Source of the DNA: Streptomyces marispadix
Lineage (GTDB): Bacteria; Actinomycetota; Actinomycetes; Streptomycetales; Streptomycetaceae
Direction: 5' to 3'
DNA: 64,000 nt
NCBI RefSeq assembly: GCF_022524345.1
Contig: NZ_JAKWJU010000002.1
Coordinates: 434,001-498,000, forward strand
Below, one piece after another: positions 50,962 through 59,870 of this stretch. Both the position numbers and the translations under genes were made by a program. A model generated the notes under the pieces. It worked only from the letters and a program-made list of their open reading frames with translations, ran no database searches and was not told the origin of the DNA. Numbering within the stretch: position 1 is the stretch's first letter; every line of letters starts with the position of its first letter.

Positions 50962-52404
50962 TCAGCCGAGCACGTCGTCGCATGCCGTGCGCAGCCGCCG
51001 TACCCCGTCCGCGATCTCGCCCTCGCCCGCCGCCGGGGCGAAGCTCAGACGCAGATGACGGGCTGCGGGCTCGGCGGCGAAGTACGGCCGCCCCGGCGCG
51101 ACGGAGACCCCGGCACGCAGCGCGGCCCCGGCGAGCGCGAACTCGTCCGTACCGTCCGGGAGTCGCAGCCACAGGTGGTAGCCGCCGCGCGGTGCGTGCG
51201 TCACCGACAGCGCGGGCTCGCGGGCGAGCGCGCCGAGCATCACCTCGCGCCGCTCGCGCAGCCGGGCCGCGACGTTACGCAGATGACGCGGCCAGGCAGG
51301 CGCACCGACGAGTTCCAGCGCCGCCTCCTGCAACGGCCGGGGAACGAAGAAGCTGTCCACCGTCTGTACGGCACGCAGCCGCTCCAGCACAGGGCCCCGC
51401 GCGGCGAGCGCACCGACGCGCAGGCTCGGCGAAGTGGCCTTGGTCAGCGAGCACAGGTGCACGACGCGGCCGTCGGGGTCGGCCGACCGCAGCGTCGGCG
51501 GCGGCGGTCCCGCGTCCTCGTGCACGAGGTGCCGCGCGAAGTCGTCCTCGACGACGAACGCGCCCGCCTGCCGCGCCGCCTCCAGCACCGCCTCCCGGCG
51601 CTCGGCGTGCAGCACGGCACCGGTCGGGTTCTGGAAGAGCGGCTGGCAGACGAGGACGCGGGCGCCGCTGGCGCGGAAGGCGCCGTCGAGGAGTTCGGGC
51701 CGCAGACCGTCGGTGTCGACCGGCACGGGCACGGGCCGCAGACCCGAGGCGCGTGCGGCGGCCAGCAGCCCGGGATACGTGGGCGACTCGACGAGCACGG
51801 CCGCACCCGGCGCGGCGAGAGCACGTAGCGCGGTGGTGATGGCGCTCTGGCCGCCGGCGGTGATCAGTACGTCGGCGGCGGTGACGCTGCCGTCGGGGCC
51901 GCCGATCTCGCGGGCGAACCAGCCGCGCAGCTCCGCCACGCCCTCGACGGGCGGCCGCTCCCAGGCGCCGGGCCTGCGTCCGGCGCGGGCCAGCGCGGCG
52001 GCGAGCGCCCGCTCGGGGCGCAGGCCGGGGGGCAGATAGCCGCCGCTGAGTTCGACGACGCCCGGGGGCGGCGCGGCCAGGGTGGCCAGTACGCCCCCGG
52101 CGTCGACGCTGCGCGGCACCTGGTCCGCCGAGGCGTCGGCGCTCAGGGCGACCTCCTGCCATGAGGTGTCGCCCTCGGCGGGCGGGGCCGCTCGCGGCCC
52201 GCTGCGGAAGACCCCGGCTCCCGGCCTGGTGACCACCAGTCCCTCGGCGGCGAGCCGCGCGAGGGCGCGGGAGACGGTGACGGGGCTGACGCGATGCGTC
52301 TCGACAAGCCGTCGACTCGACGGCAGCTTCTCACCCGGCGAGTAGCGATTCATCTCCTGCCGCAGCACGCTGGCGAGTTCGGCCACACTGCTACGCTCGT
52401 ACAT
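50962..52404 (-). CDS. MocR-type regulator (GntR winged helix plus aminotransferase domain)
   Basis: A 480-residue protein. Residues ~1-75 form a GntR winged helix (LASVLRQEMNRYSPGEKLPSSRRLVETHRVSPVTVSRALARLAAEGLV). Residues ~110-480 form a class I PLP aminotransferase fold with LITAGGQSAITTAL, FVVEDDFARHL and the PLP Lys in LCSLTKATSPSLRVGAL. MocR proteins sense PLP or amino compounds and usually control a divergent neighbour, here a DMT transporter. Both start codons overlap in one CATG, and TACTGT 8 bases upstream suggests a leaderless mRNA. Confidence 0.93.
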   Translation of the reverse strand: MYERSSVAELASVLRQEMNRYSPGEKLPSSRRLVETHRVSPVTVSRALARLAAEGLVVTRPGAGVFRSGPRAAPPAEGDTSWQEVALSADASADQVPRSVDAGGVLATLAAPPPGVVELSGGYLPPGLRPERALAAALARAGRRPGAWERPPVEGVAELRGWFAREIGGPDGSVTAADVLITAGGQSAITTALRALAAPGAAVLVESPTYPGLLAAARASGLRPVPVPVDTDGLRPELLDGAFRASGARVLVCQPLFQNPTGAVLHAERREAVLEAARQAGAFVVEDDFARHLVHEDAGPPPPTLRSADPDGRVVHLCSLTKATSPSLRVGALAARGPVLERLRAVQTVDSFFVPRPLQEAALELVGAPAWPRHLRNVAARLRERREVMLGALAREPALSVTHAPRGGYHLWLRLPDGTDEFALAGAALRAGVSVAPGRPYFAAEPAARHLRLSFAPAAGEGEIADGVRRLRTACDDVLG

Positions 52405-52435
52405 GAGAGCCAACAGTAGCGCTATCGAGCGCGAG
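52392..52435. promoter_or_regulatory. Back-to-back leaderless promoters and candidate MocR operator
   Basis: Plus strand: TACGCT at 52392-52397, 5 bases before the transporter ATG. Minus strand: TACTGT (52418-52413), 8 bases before the mocR ATG. Each -10 lies inside or beside the other gene's first codons. A TAGCGCTA palindrome at 52417-52424, within a larger GCTAT...ATAGC inverted repeat, is a possible MocR site. Confidence 0.5.
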
Positions 52436-53320
52436 CGAATAGCGGTCGACGGCGGGACCCGGCCCGAGGGCGGCGGTCTCGTACTCGCCGCGCTCGGCGT
52501 CACCTGCTTCTCGCTCACCTTTCCCGCCACTGCCTGGGCACTGGAGGGCTTCGGCCCGTGGTCGGCCACGTCGCTGCGCACGGTCGTCGCGGGGCTCGTG
52601 GCCTGTGTGCTGCTCGCCGCGCTGAGAGTCCCCGTACCGGCTCGGCGGCACTGGCCTTGGCTGGCCGTCTCCGCCTCCGGTGTCGTGATCGGCTTTCCGC
52701 TGCTGACGACGCTCGCGCTGCGCACCTCCTCCACCGCGCACGCTGCCGTCGTCGTAGGCCTGCTGCCGCTGACGACCGCTCTGTACTCGTCGCTGCGCAC
52801 CGGGGCCCGCCCCTCGCCGCTGTTCTGGGGTGCGGCGCTCGCGGGCGCCTCGGCCGTCGTCGCCTTCGCCCTGCATGAGAGCGGCGGCGCTCCCACAGCC
52901 GGTGACCTCTACCTCGGCGCGGCGCTGCTGGTGTGTGCCGCGGGCTACGGCGAGGGCGGGCGGCTGGCCCGCGAGCTGACCGGACTCCAGGTGATCGGAT
53001 GGGCGCTGGTGGGCTGTCTGCCGCTGGCGGTTCCCGCCGCGTTCGCCGCGCTGCTCGCCGAGCCCGCGCATCCGACCGCGCACTCGGTAGCGGGTCTGGT
53101 GTGGGTGGCTACCGGCTCGCAACTGCTGGGGCTGCTGATGTGGTACCGGGGCATGGGCCTCGCGGGAGTCGCCAGGGCCAGCCAGACGCAGTTGGCGCAG
53201 CCGCTGCTCACGCTCGGCTGGTCGGTGCTGCTGCTCGGGGAGCGGCTGCCTCCCGCCGCGCCTGCCACTGCTCTCGCCGTTCTGGTCTGCCTGGCCGCCG
53301 TCCAAAGGGCACGCACATGA
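52403..53320 (+). CDS. EamA/DMT-family transporter
   Basis: A 305-residue protein with about ten hydrophobic helices in two EamA repeats (GGLVLAALGVTCFSLTFPATAW..., LYLGAALLVCAAGYGEGGRL...LGWSVLLLGERLPP). It is likely an inner-membrane exporter or importer of an amino compound. The only start in frame is ATG 52403, whose first two bases are shared with the divergent mocR start. Control by the MocR protein is inferred from this arrangement; vitamin B6, amino acids or a PLP-related compound are candidate substrates. Confidence 0.92.
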   Translation: MRANSSAIERERIAVDGGTRPEGGGLVLAALGVTCFSLTFPATAWALEGFGPWSATSLRTVVAGLVACVLLAALRVPVPARRHWPWLAVSASGVVIGFPLLTTLALRTSSTAHAAVVVGLLPLTTALYSSLRTGARPSPLFWGAALAGASAVVAFALHESGGAPTAGDLYLGAALLVCAAGYGEGGRLARELTGLQVIGWALVGCLPLAVPAAFAALLAEPAHPTAHSVAGLVWVATGSQLLGLLMWYRGMGLAGVARASQTQLAQPLLTLGWSVLLLGERLPPAAPATALAVLVCLAAVQRART

Positions 53321-53419
53321 GGGGCGCACGACCGAGGCGGGTCCGGGCCATCCGGCTTAGAATATGTGTACGGACAGCACATCACGGACTGTACGGATTT
53401 CCGGTGCATCCCCTGCGAA

Positions 53420-53435
53420 CAGGAGGATTCTCCTG
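53420..53435 (+). promoter_or_regulatory. Hairpin that masks the DUF1918 ribosome site
   Basis: CAGGAG (53420-53425), loop GATT, CTCCTG (53430-53435). The Shine-Dalgarno AGGAGG lies in the left arm and loop, and the start ATG follows directly. Folding would block initiation. It could be chance, since CTCCTG simply complements the ribosome site. Confidence 0.45.
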
Positions 53436-53639
53436 ATGCGAGCGAACACGGGCGACCGTCTTCTGGTACACGGCCGGGTCGTGGGCGAGCACGACCGCGA
53501 GGCGGAGATCGTCGAGGTGCTGGGCACGGACGGCGAACCGCCGTTCAGGGTCCGCTTCGACGACGGCCACGAGGCTGTGATGTCGCCAGGGCCCGACTCA
53601 GTTGTGCAGGCGGGCAAGAAGGCCAAGCGTCACGCCTGA
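53436..53639 (+). CDS. DUF1918 small protein
   Basis: A 67-residue protein with the DUF1918 pattern: GDRLLVHGRVVGEHDREAEIVEVLGTDGEPPFRVRFDDGHEAVMSPGPD. It is a small beta-barrel domain (SH3-like) with a basic tail, often found in or near stress and DNA-metabolism genes of actinobacteria. Function unknown. AGGAGG lies 9 bases before ATG but inside a possible hairpin. A TAGAATATG sequence near 53360 could be its promoter. Confidence 0.92.
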   Translation: MRANTGDRLLVHGRVVGEHDREAEIVEVLGTDGEPPFRVRFDDGHEAVMSPGPDSVVQAGKKAKRHA

Positions 53640-53711
53640 GCGACGGCCTGCGTACGACGGCCGCGAACTTCGAGCACGAACGGCTCCCACGAACTTCACC
53701 CGGTACGACTC

Positions 53712-53753
53712 CCCCGTCCCCGGGGCCCGCCCGACGGGCCTGCGGGGACGGGG
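53712..53753. terminator. Hairpin terminator after DUF1918
   Basis: A 10-bp outer stem (CCCCGTCCCC with GGGGACGGGG) and a 6-bp inner stem (GGCCCG with CGGGCC), about 70 bases after the DUF1918 stop. Confidence 0.7.
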
Positions 53754-54083
53754 CTCGTCCTGTGACGGCCCTGTTCCCGCTCGGGTGACGACTCGCTGTT
53801 CCCGCTCGGATGGCGACTTGCACGCCATCGACGGTCTCCCGCCAACGGCGCCCGCTCGCCCGTCCGTTGACCCCCGGGCAGCCGAACTGGCCACGCTACG
53901 GCCGGAGTCGACCGCCCGGCACAACGGCCCGGCGGTAGAGTTGTCGCCCCAAATCACTGCGCAGCGCGGTCATTACGGTCAAAGCACCTTCTCTGCGCAG
54001 ATCTCACAGCACATCTCGCTGCGTATGCCGCCGGCGGCCGTCTCGTCAACGGTCGCCGACGCAGTCGTCGCCGTGGAGGCACC
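53754..54083. other. Intergenic region before the membrane-anchored protein gene
   Basis: About 330 bases. No gene is supported. It includes a lower-GC patch at about 53950-54010, where a promoter for the gene at 54084 is likely, though no clear -35/-10 pair was found. Confidence 0.4.
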
Positions 54084-55223
54084 TTGTCGTCAGCACCTTC
54101 CGCCGGTACGCCCGAGGCTCGTGGACCGTTACCCGGCGCCAACGGACCGGGGCCCGAGGCGGAGGCCGCCGGCCGGACGCCCGAGGCGGCCTCCCCTCCG
54201 TCCGGCCCGTCCTCGCCGTCCTGGCTCGACGCCGCCTCCGACGCCCTCGAACCCGGCAGCAGCGGCCTGCCGGGGCGCGGCAGGCTCAAGCCGCTGTTCC
54301 TGAAGCTGTGCTTCGGAGCCGTCGGCGTCCTCTTCGCCGCCTTCGCCGGGGTGTGGGCGTCCAATCAGTTGGCCGAGTCCACGGTGCGCGACAACCAGCA
54401 CGCGGAGGACCAAGTCGACCAGGAGGAGCGGCCGTTCATCGGCACCGTGGAGAAGGACCGTACGACGCCGGAGAACTGGAAGATCGTCCTCGACCGCACG
54501 CTGACGAAGAAGGAAGCGGCGAAGCTGCGCTCCTTCTCCCCGTACTCGGCCACGGGCATGACGGGCGCCGCCCGCTTCCTGACGTCCCTCGGCGGACGCG
54601 TGCTGCGCTTTCCGCCGCTGCTCGACCGCTACCCGCCGGGCTACACGTACAAGAACGGCGGCGACGCGGCCGCCTTCAACCTGAACCTCTTCTCCAAGCG
54701 CAAGGCCCAGCTCTCCATCACCGACATGCGCCCGGTCGGCATCTCGTGCCGCAAGCCGACGGCGAAGGCCGTGGCCGTCTTCCCGCCGCAGGGCGGGGCC
54801 GCCTACGAGGGGATCTTCTACGATCTGACCGCCCCGGACTCCCCGCCCATCGTCACCGACCCCGACTCACGCCAGGGACGGCCCTACTTCGACCGCCGGA
54901 AGATCGACCTGGGCGGAGGCGAGTCGCCCGGCGGCCTGCACGTCGAATCCGTGACCAAGGGCAGGACGTGCGACTGGCGGATCAGGGCCGAATACAGCGA
55001 CGCCGACAGCGGCTCCGGCCATCTGACGCTGGGGAACGGGCGGAGGCCCTTCCGTACCGAGGCGGCGCCCACCCGTCCCGAGCAGCTCTTCTACGTGGAT
55101 GCCGGCCGGCCTCGGGACGACAGCTGGGTGGCCTGCCATGAGAATCCGGCGGAACTGGCCTGCCGCCAGTGGGTGGAGGAGCGTTCCCGGCCGGCACCGG
55201 ACCCGGAGTCGCCGGCGCGCTGA
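54084..55223 (+). CDS. Single-pass membrane protein of unknown function
   Basis: A 379-residue protein starting with TTG at 54084 behind GGAGGCACC. Residues 1-65 are Pro/Gly/Ser-rich and cytoplasmic. One membrane helix follows (LFLKLCFGAVGVLFAAFAGVW, about 71-92), then an extracytoplasmic domain of about 280 residues rich in Arg/Lys/Asp with four Cys. No known domain recognised. It is not a lipoprotein (no lipobox). Position between DUF1918 and a convergent secreted hydrolase gives no functional hint. Confidence 0.78.
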   Translation: MSSAPSAGTPEARGPLPGANGPGPEAEAAGRTPEAASPPSGPSSPSWLDAASDALEPGSSGLPGRGRLKPLFLKLCFGAVGVLFAAFAGVWASNQLAESTVRDNQHAEDQVDQEERPFIGTVEKDRTTPENWKIVLDRTLTKKEAAKLRSFSPYSATGMTGAARFLTSLGGRVLRFPPLLDRYPPGYTYKNGGDAAAFNLNLFSKRKAQLSITDMRPVGISCRKPTAKAVAVFPPQGGAAYEGIFYDLTAPDSPPIVTDPDSRQGRPYFDRRKIDLGGGESPGGLHVESVTKGRTCDWRIRAEYSDADSGSGHLTLGNGRRPFRTEAAPTRPEQLFYVDAGRPRDDSWVACHENPAELACRQWVEERSRPAPDPESPAR

Positions 55224-55338
55224 GCACGCCGGCACCCGGGCATAGCCCGCGAGTCGCCGGGGCCCCGAGCTGCCGGGGTGTACGGGCTGCGGGCTGCCGC
55301 TGCGCCGGCTGCTCGCCGCGAAGCGACGCCCGCCTCCG

Positions 55339-56604
55339 TTAGCGACGCCGCGGATAGTGATCGGCGACGACCCGGTCCATCGCCCCGATGACGTCCTCCG
55401 AGACCTCCTTGGCGGAGAAGAACGCATGCCCGCGCACCTCCGGCAGCGACTCGCAGTAGGTGAGGTGCCGGGAGAGTTCCGCCGGGTCCTGCCACTGCTG
55501 GGGCTGCGCCGGATCACCGGCCTTGTAGAGCGCTTCGCCGATGTGCAGCCGCGTGCGGGTGCCGCGTACGGTCTCCGCCCACCAGGGCGCGAGCTTCGCG
55601 TAGTCGGCGTCCTCGAAGCCCATGTGCCAGTAGAGCTGCGGGATGACGTAGTCGAGCAGCCCCTCGCGCACCCACTTGCGGGTGTCCGCGTACAGGTCGT
55701 CGTACGTCTGCACCTGCGCCGCGCTGTCCGAGCCGGCCGGGTCGCTGGACTTGTTGCGCCACACGCCGAACGGGCTGATGCCGAAGGGCAGTCGAGGCTT
55801 GATCCGGCGGATGCGCCGCGCGGCCTCGGCCACCAGCAGATCGATGTTGTTCCGGCGCCAGGCGGCCCGGTCGGGGAAGCCCTTGCCGTACTCCTCCCAC
55901 GCGGCGTCGTCGTCGAAGGTCTCGCCTTCCACCGGATACGGGTAGAAGTAGTCGTCCCAGTGGACGCCGTCGATGTCGTAGCGGCGTACCGCGTCGAGCA
56001 TGGCGTCCTGCACGAAGCGCCTGACCTGCGGCAGCCCCGGGTTGTAGTAGAGCTTGCCGCCGTAGGCGACGGCCCACTCGGGGTGGCGCCGTGCCGGGTG
56101 AGTGGGCACGAGCCTGCCCGGATCGTCGTGGAGCGCGATGCGGTACGGGTTGAACCACGCCTCCACCGCGAGACCACGGCGGTGACCCTCACGTACGACG
56201 AAGCCCAAGGGGTCCCAGCCCGGCGCCTTGCCCTGGACTCCGGTGAGCCACTCCGACCAGGGCTCGTACGGCGAGGGCCACAGCGCGTCGGCGGTCGGCC
56301 TCGCCTGGAACCAGACCGTGTTGAGGCGGCGCCGTTTCGCGGCGTCGAGGTGGGCCAGCAGCTCGGCCTGCTGCTCCTCGGGCGTCAGGGAGGAGGCGCT
56401 GGGCCAGTCGCGGTTGTCGACGGTCGCGATCCACATGCCGCGCAGTTCGCGGTCGCCGCCGTCCGCGCCGTACCCCCGTTCCCGTGCGTCGAGGGCCCGT
56501 CGCCGCTCCAGCGCCGCGGCGCTCTGGTTCGTCGAACCGGCCGCCACTCCCGCCAGCGCTCCAACGGAGCCCGCCGCGAAGCCTCTTCGTGTGATGCGCC
56601 GCAT
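55339..56604 (-). CDS. Secreted glycosyl-hydrolase-like protein (GHL10/YngK family)
   Basis: A 421-residue protein with a Tat signal (RRITRRGFAAGSVGALAGVAA) and a family-10-like TIM barrel: LRGMWIATVDNRDWPS, LNTVWFQARPTADALWPSPYEPWS, VEAWFNPYRIA, GVHWDDYFYPYP and YVIPQLYWHMGF. These match the PF02638-type hydrolases, some of which cut peptidoglycan-derived or glycan substrates. ATG at 56604 has AAGGGG upstream; the open frame before it is repeat-derived and not supported. Its exact substrate is unknown. Confidence 0.9.
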   Translation of the reverse strand: MRRITRRGFAAGSVGALAGVAAGSTNQSAAALERRRALDARERGYGADGGDRELRGMWIATVDNRDWPSASSLTPEEQQAELLAHLDAAKRRRLNTVWFQARPTADALWPSPYEPWSEWLTGVQGKAPGWDPLGFVVREGHRRGLAVEAWFNPYRIALHDDPGRLVPTHPARRHPEWAVAYGGKLYYNPGLPQVRRFVQDAMLDAVRRYDIDGVHWDDYFYPYPVEGETFDDDAAWEEYGKGFPDRAAWRRNNIDLLVAEAARRIRRIKPRLPFGISPFGVWRNKSSDPAGSDSAAQVQTYDDLYADTRKWVREGLLDYVIPQLYWHMGFEDADYAKLAPWWAETVRGTRTRLHIGEALYKAGDPAQPQQWQDPAELSRHLTYCESLPEVRGHAFFSAKEVSEDVIGAMDRVVADHYPRRR

Positions 56605-57094
56605 CTCGTCCCCTTCCCCCTTCGTCGTCCCCTGCGTGGTGGCCGCTCCTCGTGGCCGCTTCCCGTGGTCCCGGGCCTTGGTCTTGTGGTCCTGGTGTCC
56701 TGGTCCCTGGTCCTGGTCCTGGTCGTGGTCCCTGGTCTTGGCCGTGGCCTCTCCATGGTCGCTCTCCGGCAGCGGGTCACCGGCCGAGGCCGCCTGCCGT
56801 ACGCGCCCGGTCCTCGGTCGTACGGCCACCGCCAGCCGGAGTGGTGGAGACCAATTCGCCGATGCTGCCGTGCTTGTGGCGCCCGTACAAGCCCCCGTGC
56901 GGGCTTTCGCCCCCGGCCCACGAGGCGGCCGCGCTCGGAGGTAACGTCGGGGACGGCGTCGGAGCACCCCCGTACGCACCGCTCCGGGGGGAGGAACGGA
57001 GCCGTTCCTCAGGGGGCCGTTCCTCGGCGGGCCGATCCCCAGGGGGCTCTCGCCCGTCGCGCCCTGGACCGAAGGATCAGCGAAAGGCACGAGG
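56605..57094. repeat. Intergenic region with GGTCCT repeats (56666-56749)
   Basis: About 490 bases between divergent genes. 56666-56749 is a run of degenerate GGTCCT/GGTCCC(T) hexamer repeats that keep two frames open. Another low-complexity GGGGGCC stretch lies before the dehydrogenase start. No gene is supported. Confidence 0.65.
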
Positions 57095-57955
57095 GTGACG
57101 GACATCGAACGCGTCGGAGTGGTGGGCTGCGGCCAGATGGGCTCGGGCATCGCCGAGGTGTGTGCACGGGCCGGACTGGACGTCATGGTCGCCGAGACCA
57201 CCGGAGAGGCGCTGGAACTGGGCCGCACCCGCCTGGCGAACTCCCTTGGCAGGGCGGCGGATCGAGGCAAGATCACCGAGGAGGAGCGGGACGCCACCCT
57301 CGGCAGGCTCGCCTTCACCACGGATCTGGGCGACCTCGCCGACCGTGATCTCGTCGTCGAGGCCGTGATCGAGAACGAGCAGGTCAAGACGGAGATCTTC
57401 CAGGTCCTCGATCAGGTCGTCACCCGGCCCGACGCCGTGCTCGCCTCCAACACCTCCTCGATCCCGCTGGTAAAGCTCGCGGTGGCGACCTCACGCCCCG
57501 ACCAGGTCATCGGGATCCACTTCTTCAACCCGGCGCCGGTGCAGAAGCTCGTGGAGATCATCCCGGCGCTGACCACAGGCGAGGAGACCATCAAGCGTGC
57601 GGAGGCGGCCGTCTCCGGAATCCTCGGCAAGCACACGATCCGCGCCCAGGACCGCTCCGGTTTCGTCGTCAACGCGCTGCTGATCCCGTACCTCCTCTCC
57701 GCGGTCCGCATGTTCGAGTCCGGGATCGCCAGCCGCGAGGACATCGACAACGGCATGGAGTACGGCTGCGCCCACCCGATGGGGCCGCTGAAGCTCGCCG
57801 ACCTGATCGGTCTCGACACGGTCGCCTCGGTCGCGGACTCGATGTACTCGGAGTTCAAGGAGCCCCTGTACGCCGCTCCCCCGCTGCTTCAGCGGATGGT
57901 GGACGCGGGACGCCTCGGCCGTAAGGCGGGCGCGGGCTTCTACGCGTACGGCTGA
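57095..57955 (+). CDS. 3-hydroxybutyryl-CoA dehydrogenase
   Basis: A 286-residue NAD(P)-dependent enzyme oxidising 3-hydroxyacyl-CoA. The N-terminal Rossmann domain begins VGVVGCGQMGSGIAEVCARAG. The catalytic His and Glu lie in IGIHFFNPAPVQKLVEII, and the C-terminal domain has DRSGFVVNALLIPYL and GCAHPMGPLKLADLIGLD. Length fits the short butyrate/PHB type, not the multifunctional FadB. It starts with GTG at 57095. Stand-alone gene; role in fatty-acid, butyrate or polyketide-precursor metabolism. Confidence 0.95.
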   Translation: MTDIERVGVVGCGQMGSGIAEVCARAGLDVMVAETTGEALELGRTRLANSLGRAADRGKITEEERDATLGRLAFTTDLGDLADRDLVVEAVIENEQVKTEIFQVLDQVVTRPDAVLASNTSSIPLVKLAVATSRPDQVIGIHFFNPAPVQKLVEIIPALTTGEETIKRAEAAVSGILGKHTIRAQDRSGFVVNALLIPYLLSAVRMFESGIASREDIDNGMEYGCAHPMGPLKLADLIGLDTVASVADSMYSEFKEPLYAAPPLLQRMVDAGRLGRKAGAGFYAYG

Positions 57956-58077
57956 CGGGACCCGCTGCGAGGGGTCCACGGAGACTCGCGGCCCGAGGAG
58001 TCAGGTCACCTGCGGACACGGGCCGTCTACGGACTCAGCCCGTCTGCGGACCGCGAGCCGTCTGCGGGACGCGTGGT

Positions 58078-59487
58078 CTACGGGCACGAGCACGCCGACT
58101 GCGCCTCCGCACCGGTCGGCGGTGGCATGACCCGCGTCCGTCCGTGGACCCGGCAGTCCTCGTCGCGGTCGTTGCGCAGGGCGAGCAGCGCCACGTCGTC
58201 GGGCAGGCTGCCGCCCGCGTGCCGCAGCAGGGACCGCCGCACCGATCCGACGACGTCCGCCGGTTCCGCCGTGACCTGCCGTGCGGGACGTCGTGCCCGC
58301 CTGGCCCCGCCCCCGGCGAGCGCCGCGGTGAGCGCCTGGCGCAGCGGGAAGCAGCCGCCGCCCGAGTCCCGGGCGTCCTCGGCGCCGTCGGTGTAGAGGA
58401 ACAGCGCCTCGCCGGGCCGCAGCAGCAGACGGAAGGGCTCAGGCCCCTCCGGCGGGAGCGGCAGCATGCCGAGGGGCGGCAGCGGTACGGCGTCGGAGAC
58501 CGGTTCGCTGTGGCATCTGCCGTCGCCTCCCGCGGTCAGCCGGTACGGCCACGGGTGACCGCAGTTGACGGCGACGACGGTGCCGTCCACGCGTACCTCC
58601 AGCAGCAGCACCGTCACGAACTCCTCGTCGACGGGCTCGACTTCACTGCCGGGCGGGCCGCCGACGAGCCCTCCTCCGCCGCCCTGGCCGGCGTGGTCCG
58701 CCGACGCATGACGGCAGGCGGCGAGATGCCGGTCCAGGGCCTGTTCCAGCCGGTGCGGCACCCGCTCCAGCCTCGGCTCGTCGTGTGCCGCCTCACGGAA
58801 GCTGCCCAGCACCGCCGCCACGGTGCTCACCGCGCCCAGGCCGTGCCCCCGTACGTCGCCGATCAGCACACGTACACCGTGGTCCGTGGACATCGCGTCG
58901 TAGAGATCACCGCCGACGGCGGCACCGTCGGCCGCCGAGAGATAGCCGGCTGCCACCGTGAACCCCTCGATGCGGGGCGGCAGCGGCCGTATCAGCGCCT
59001 GCTGCGCCGCCGTCGCCACCTCCCGGGTACGGGCCAGCTCGTCGGTAAGCCGCACCCGCCGACGGATCGCGAAGCAGCTCGCCGCCGCGACGCTCACGAT
59101 CGCCGCGCCCATGCCCGCCCTGCCGCCGATCTCCTCGTACACCGGGACGGAGCCCAGCGGGTAGAGCGCGCACAGCGCGCAGACCCCGGCCAGCCATACG
59201 CCCGTGCGTCCGCCGGCGCCCGCGCACGCCAGCGCGGGTGTGGCGGCCAGCAGCGCCACACAGTGCGTGTCGACGGGCAGCAGCAGCTCCCACGCCAGCA
59301 CGCCGACGACCCACAAGGCAGGCAGCGTGAAGGCCACCGCCTTGCGGGCCCTCCACACGCCTGCGCCCGGCGCCGGGGCTCCCGCCGTCCGCGTCATCGC
59401 GCGTGCGTCCGGCTCCGCGTCCGCGGCGTCCGGTCCGGTGAGGCCGGGGCTGGCCACGCAGATGCGCGGTCCCTGGTCTCCGGTCAT
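58078..59487 (-). CDS. Membrane-bound PP2C/SpoIIE-type Ser phosphatase (RsbU-like)
   Basis: A 469-residue protein. The N-terminal half has about four membrane helices (WVVGVLAWELLLPV, CVALLAATPALACAG, GVWLAGVCALCALYPLG, AAIVSVAAASCFAI). The C-terminal half is the SpoIIE domain: VGGDLYDAM, VLIGDVRGHGLGAVSTVAAVLGSFR, VVAVNCGHPWPY, LFLYTDGAEDARD and LPDDVALLALR, with the metal-binding Asp residues. Such enzymes dephosphorylate anti-sigma-factor antagonists. No partner genes are adjacent, so its target is unknown. Confidence 0.93.
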   Translation of the reverse strand: MTGDQGPRICVASPGLTGPDAADAEPDARAMTRTAGAPAPGAGVWRARKAVAFTLPALWVVGVLAWELLLPVDTHCVALLAATPALACAGAGGRTGVWLAGVCALCALYPLGSVPVYEEIGGRAGMGAAIVSVAAASCFAIRRRVRLTDELARTREVATAAQQALIRPLPPRIEGFTVAAGYLSAADGAAVGGDLYDAMSTDHGVRVLIGDVRGHGLGAVSTVAAVLGSFREAAHDEPRLERVPHRLEQALDRHLAACRHASADHAGQGGGGGLVGGPPGSEVEPVDEEFVTVLLLEVRVDGTVVAVNCGHPWPYRLTAGGDGRCHSEPVSDAVPLPPLGMLPLPPEGPEPFRLLLRPGEALFLYTDGAEDARDSGGGCFPLRQALTAALAGGGARRARRPARQVTAEPADVVGSVRRSLLRHAGGSLPDDVALLALRNDRDEDCRVHGRTRVMPPPTGAEAQSACSCP

Positions 59488-59777
59488 GCGTGGTCCTTCC
59501 GGCCTCGCGGGGCCGTCGCCTGCCCCAGTCCGTACTGCTGCCCCGCCCCTCCCCCGCGTCCCCGCACTTCCCGATTCCCCACGACCAGGACGATGTTGTA
59601 CGAACCACGAGCCGCACCTGCCAAGGTCCGGTATTCCTCACACGATTGAGTGACCGGGCGCGTGGCTGTGCGTGAACGGTCCGCCCTTACGTGCGAACTC
59701 CGTTGCCACGTCCGGAAGTCGGCCTCCGCCCAGGCACACCGGCGAGCACGGAACCAGAACGCGGCCCACAGCACACA
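59488..59777. other. Intergenic region between pheT and the phosphatase gene
   Basis: About 290 bases upstream of the phosphatase gene. A lower-GC patch (59580-59650) with AT-rich words such as GACGATGTTGTACGAACC is the likely phosphatase promoter area. No gene or clear promoter. Confidence 0.4.
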
Positions 59778-59819
59778 GAGCGGCCCGGCCCCCGGTGTGA
59801 TCCAGGGGCCGGGCCGCTC
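59778..59819 (-). terminator. Terminator of the pheST operon
   Basis: A perfect 15-bp stem (GAGCGGCCCGGCCCC and complement) with a 12-nt loop, 50 bases after the pheT stop. Confidence 0.8.
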
Positions 59820-59870
59820 CCGTGCCCGAACTCGGGCCGCCCGCAGACGCTCTCAGACCGCTTGCGCGTC

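Noticed and set aside
56605..57094. Extension of the hydrolase frame upstream of 56604
   Set aside because: The translation (KTRDHDQDQDQGPG-type) comes from a hexamer repeat; the Tat signal begins at 56604 behind AAGGGG.
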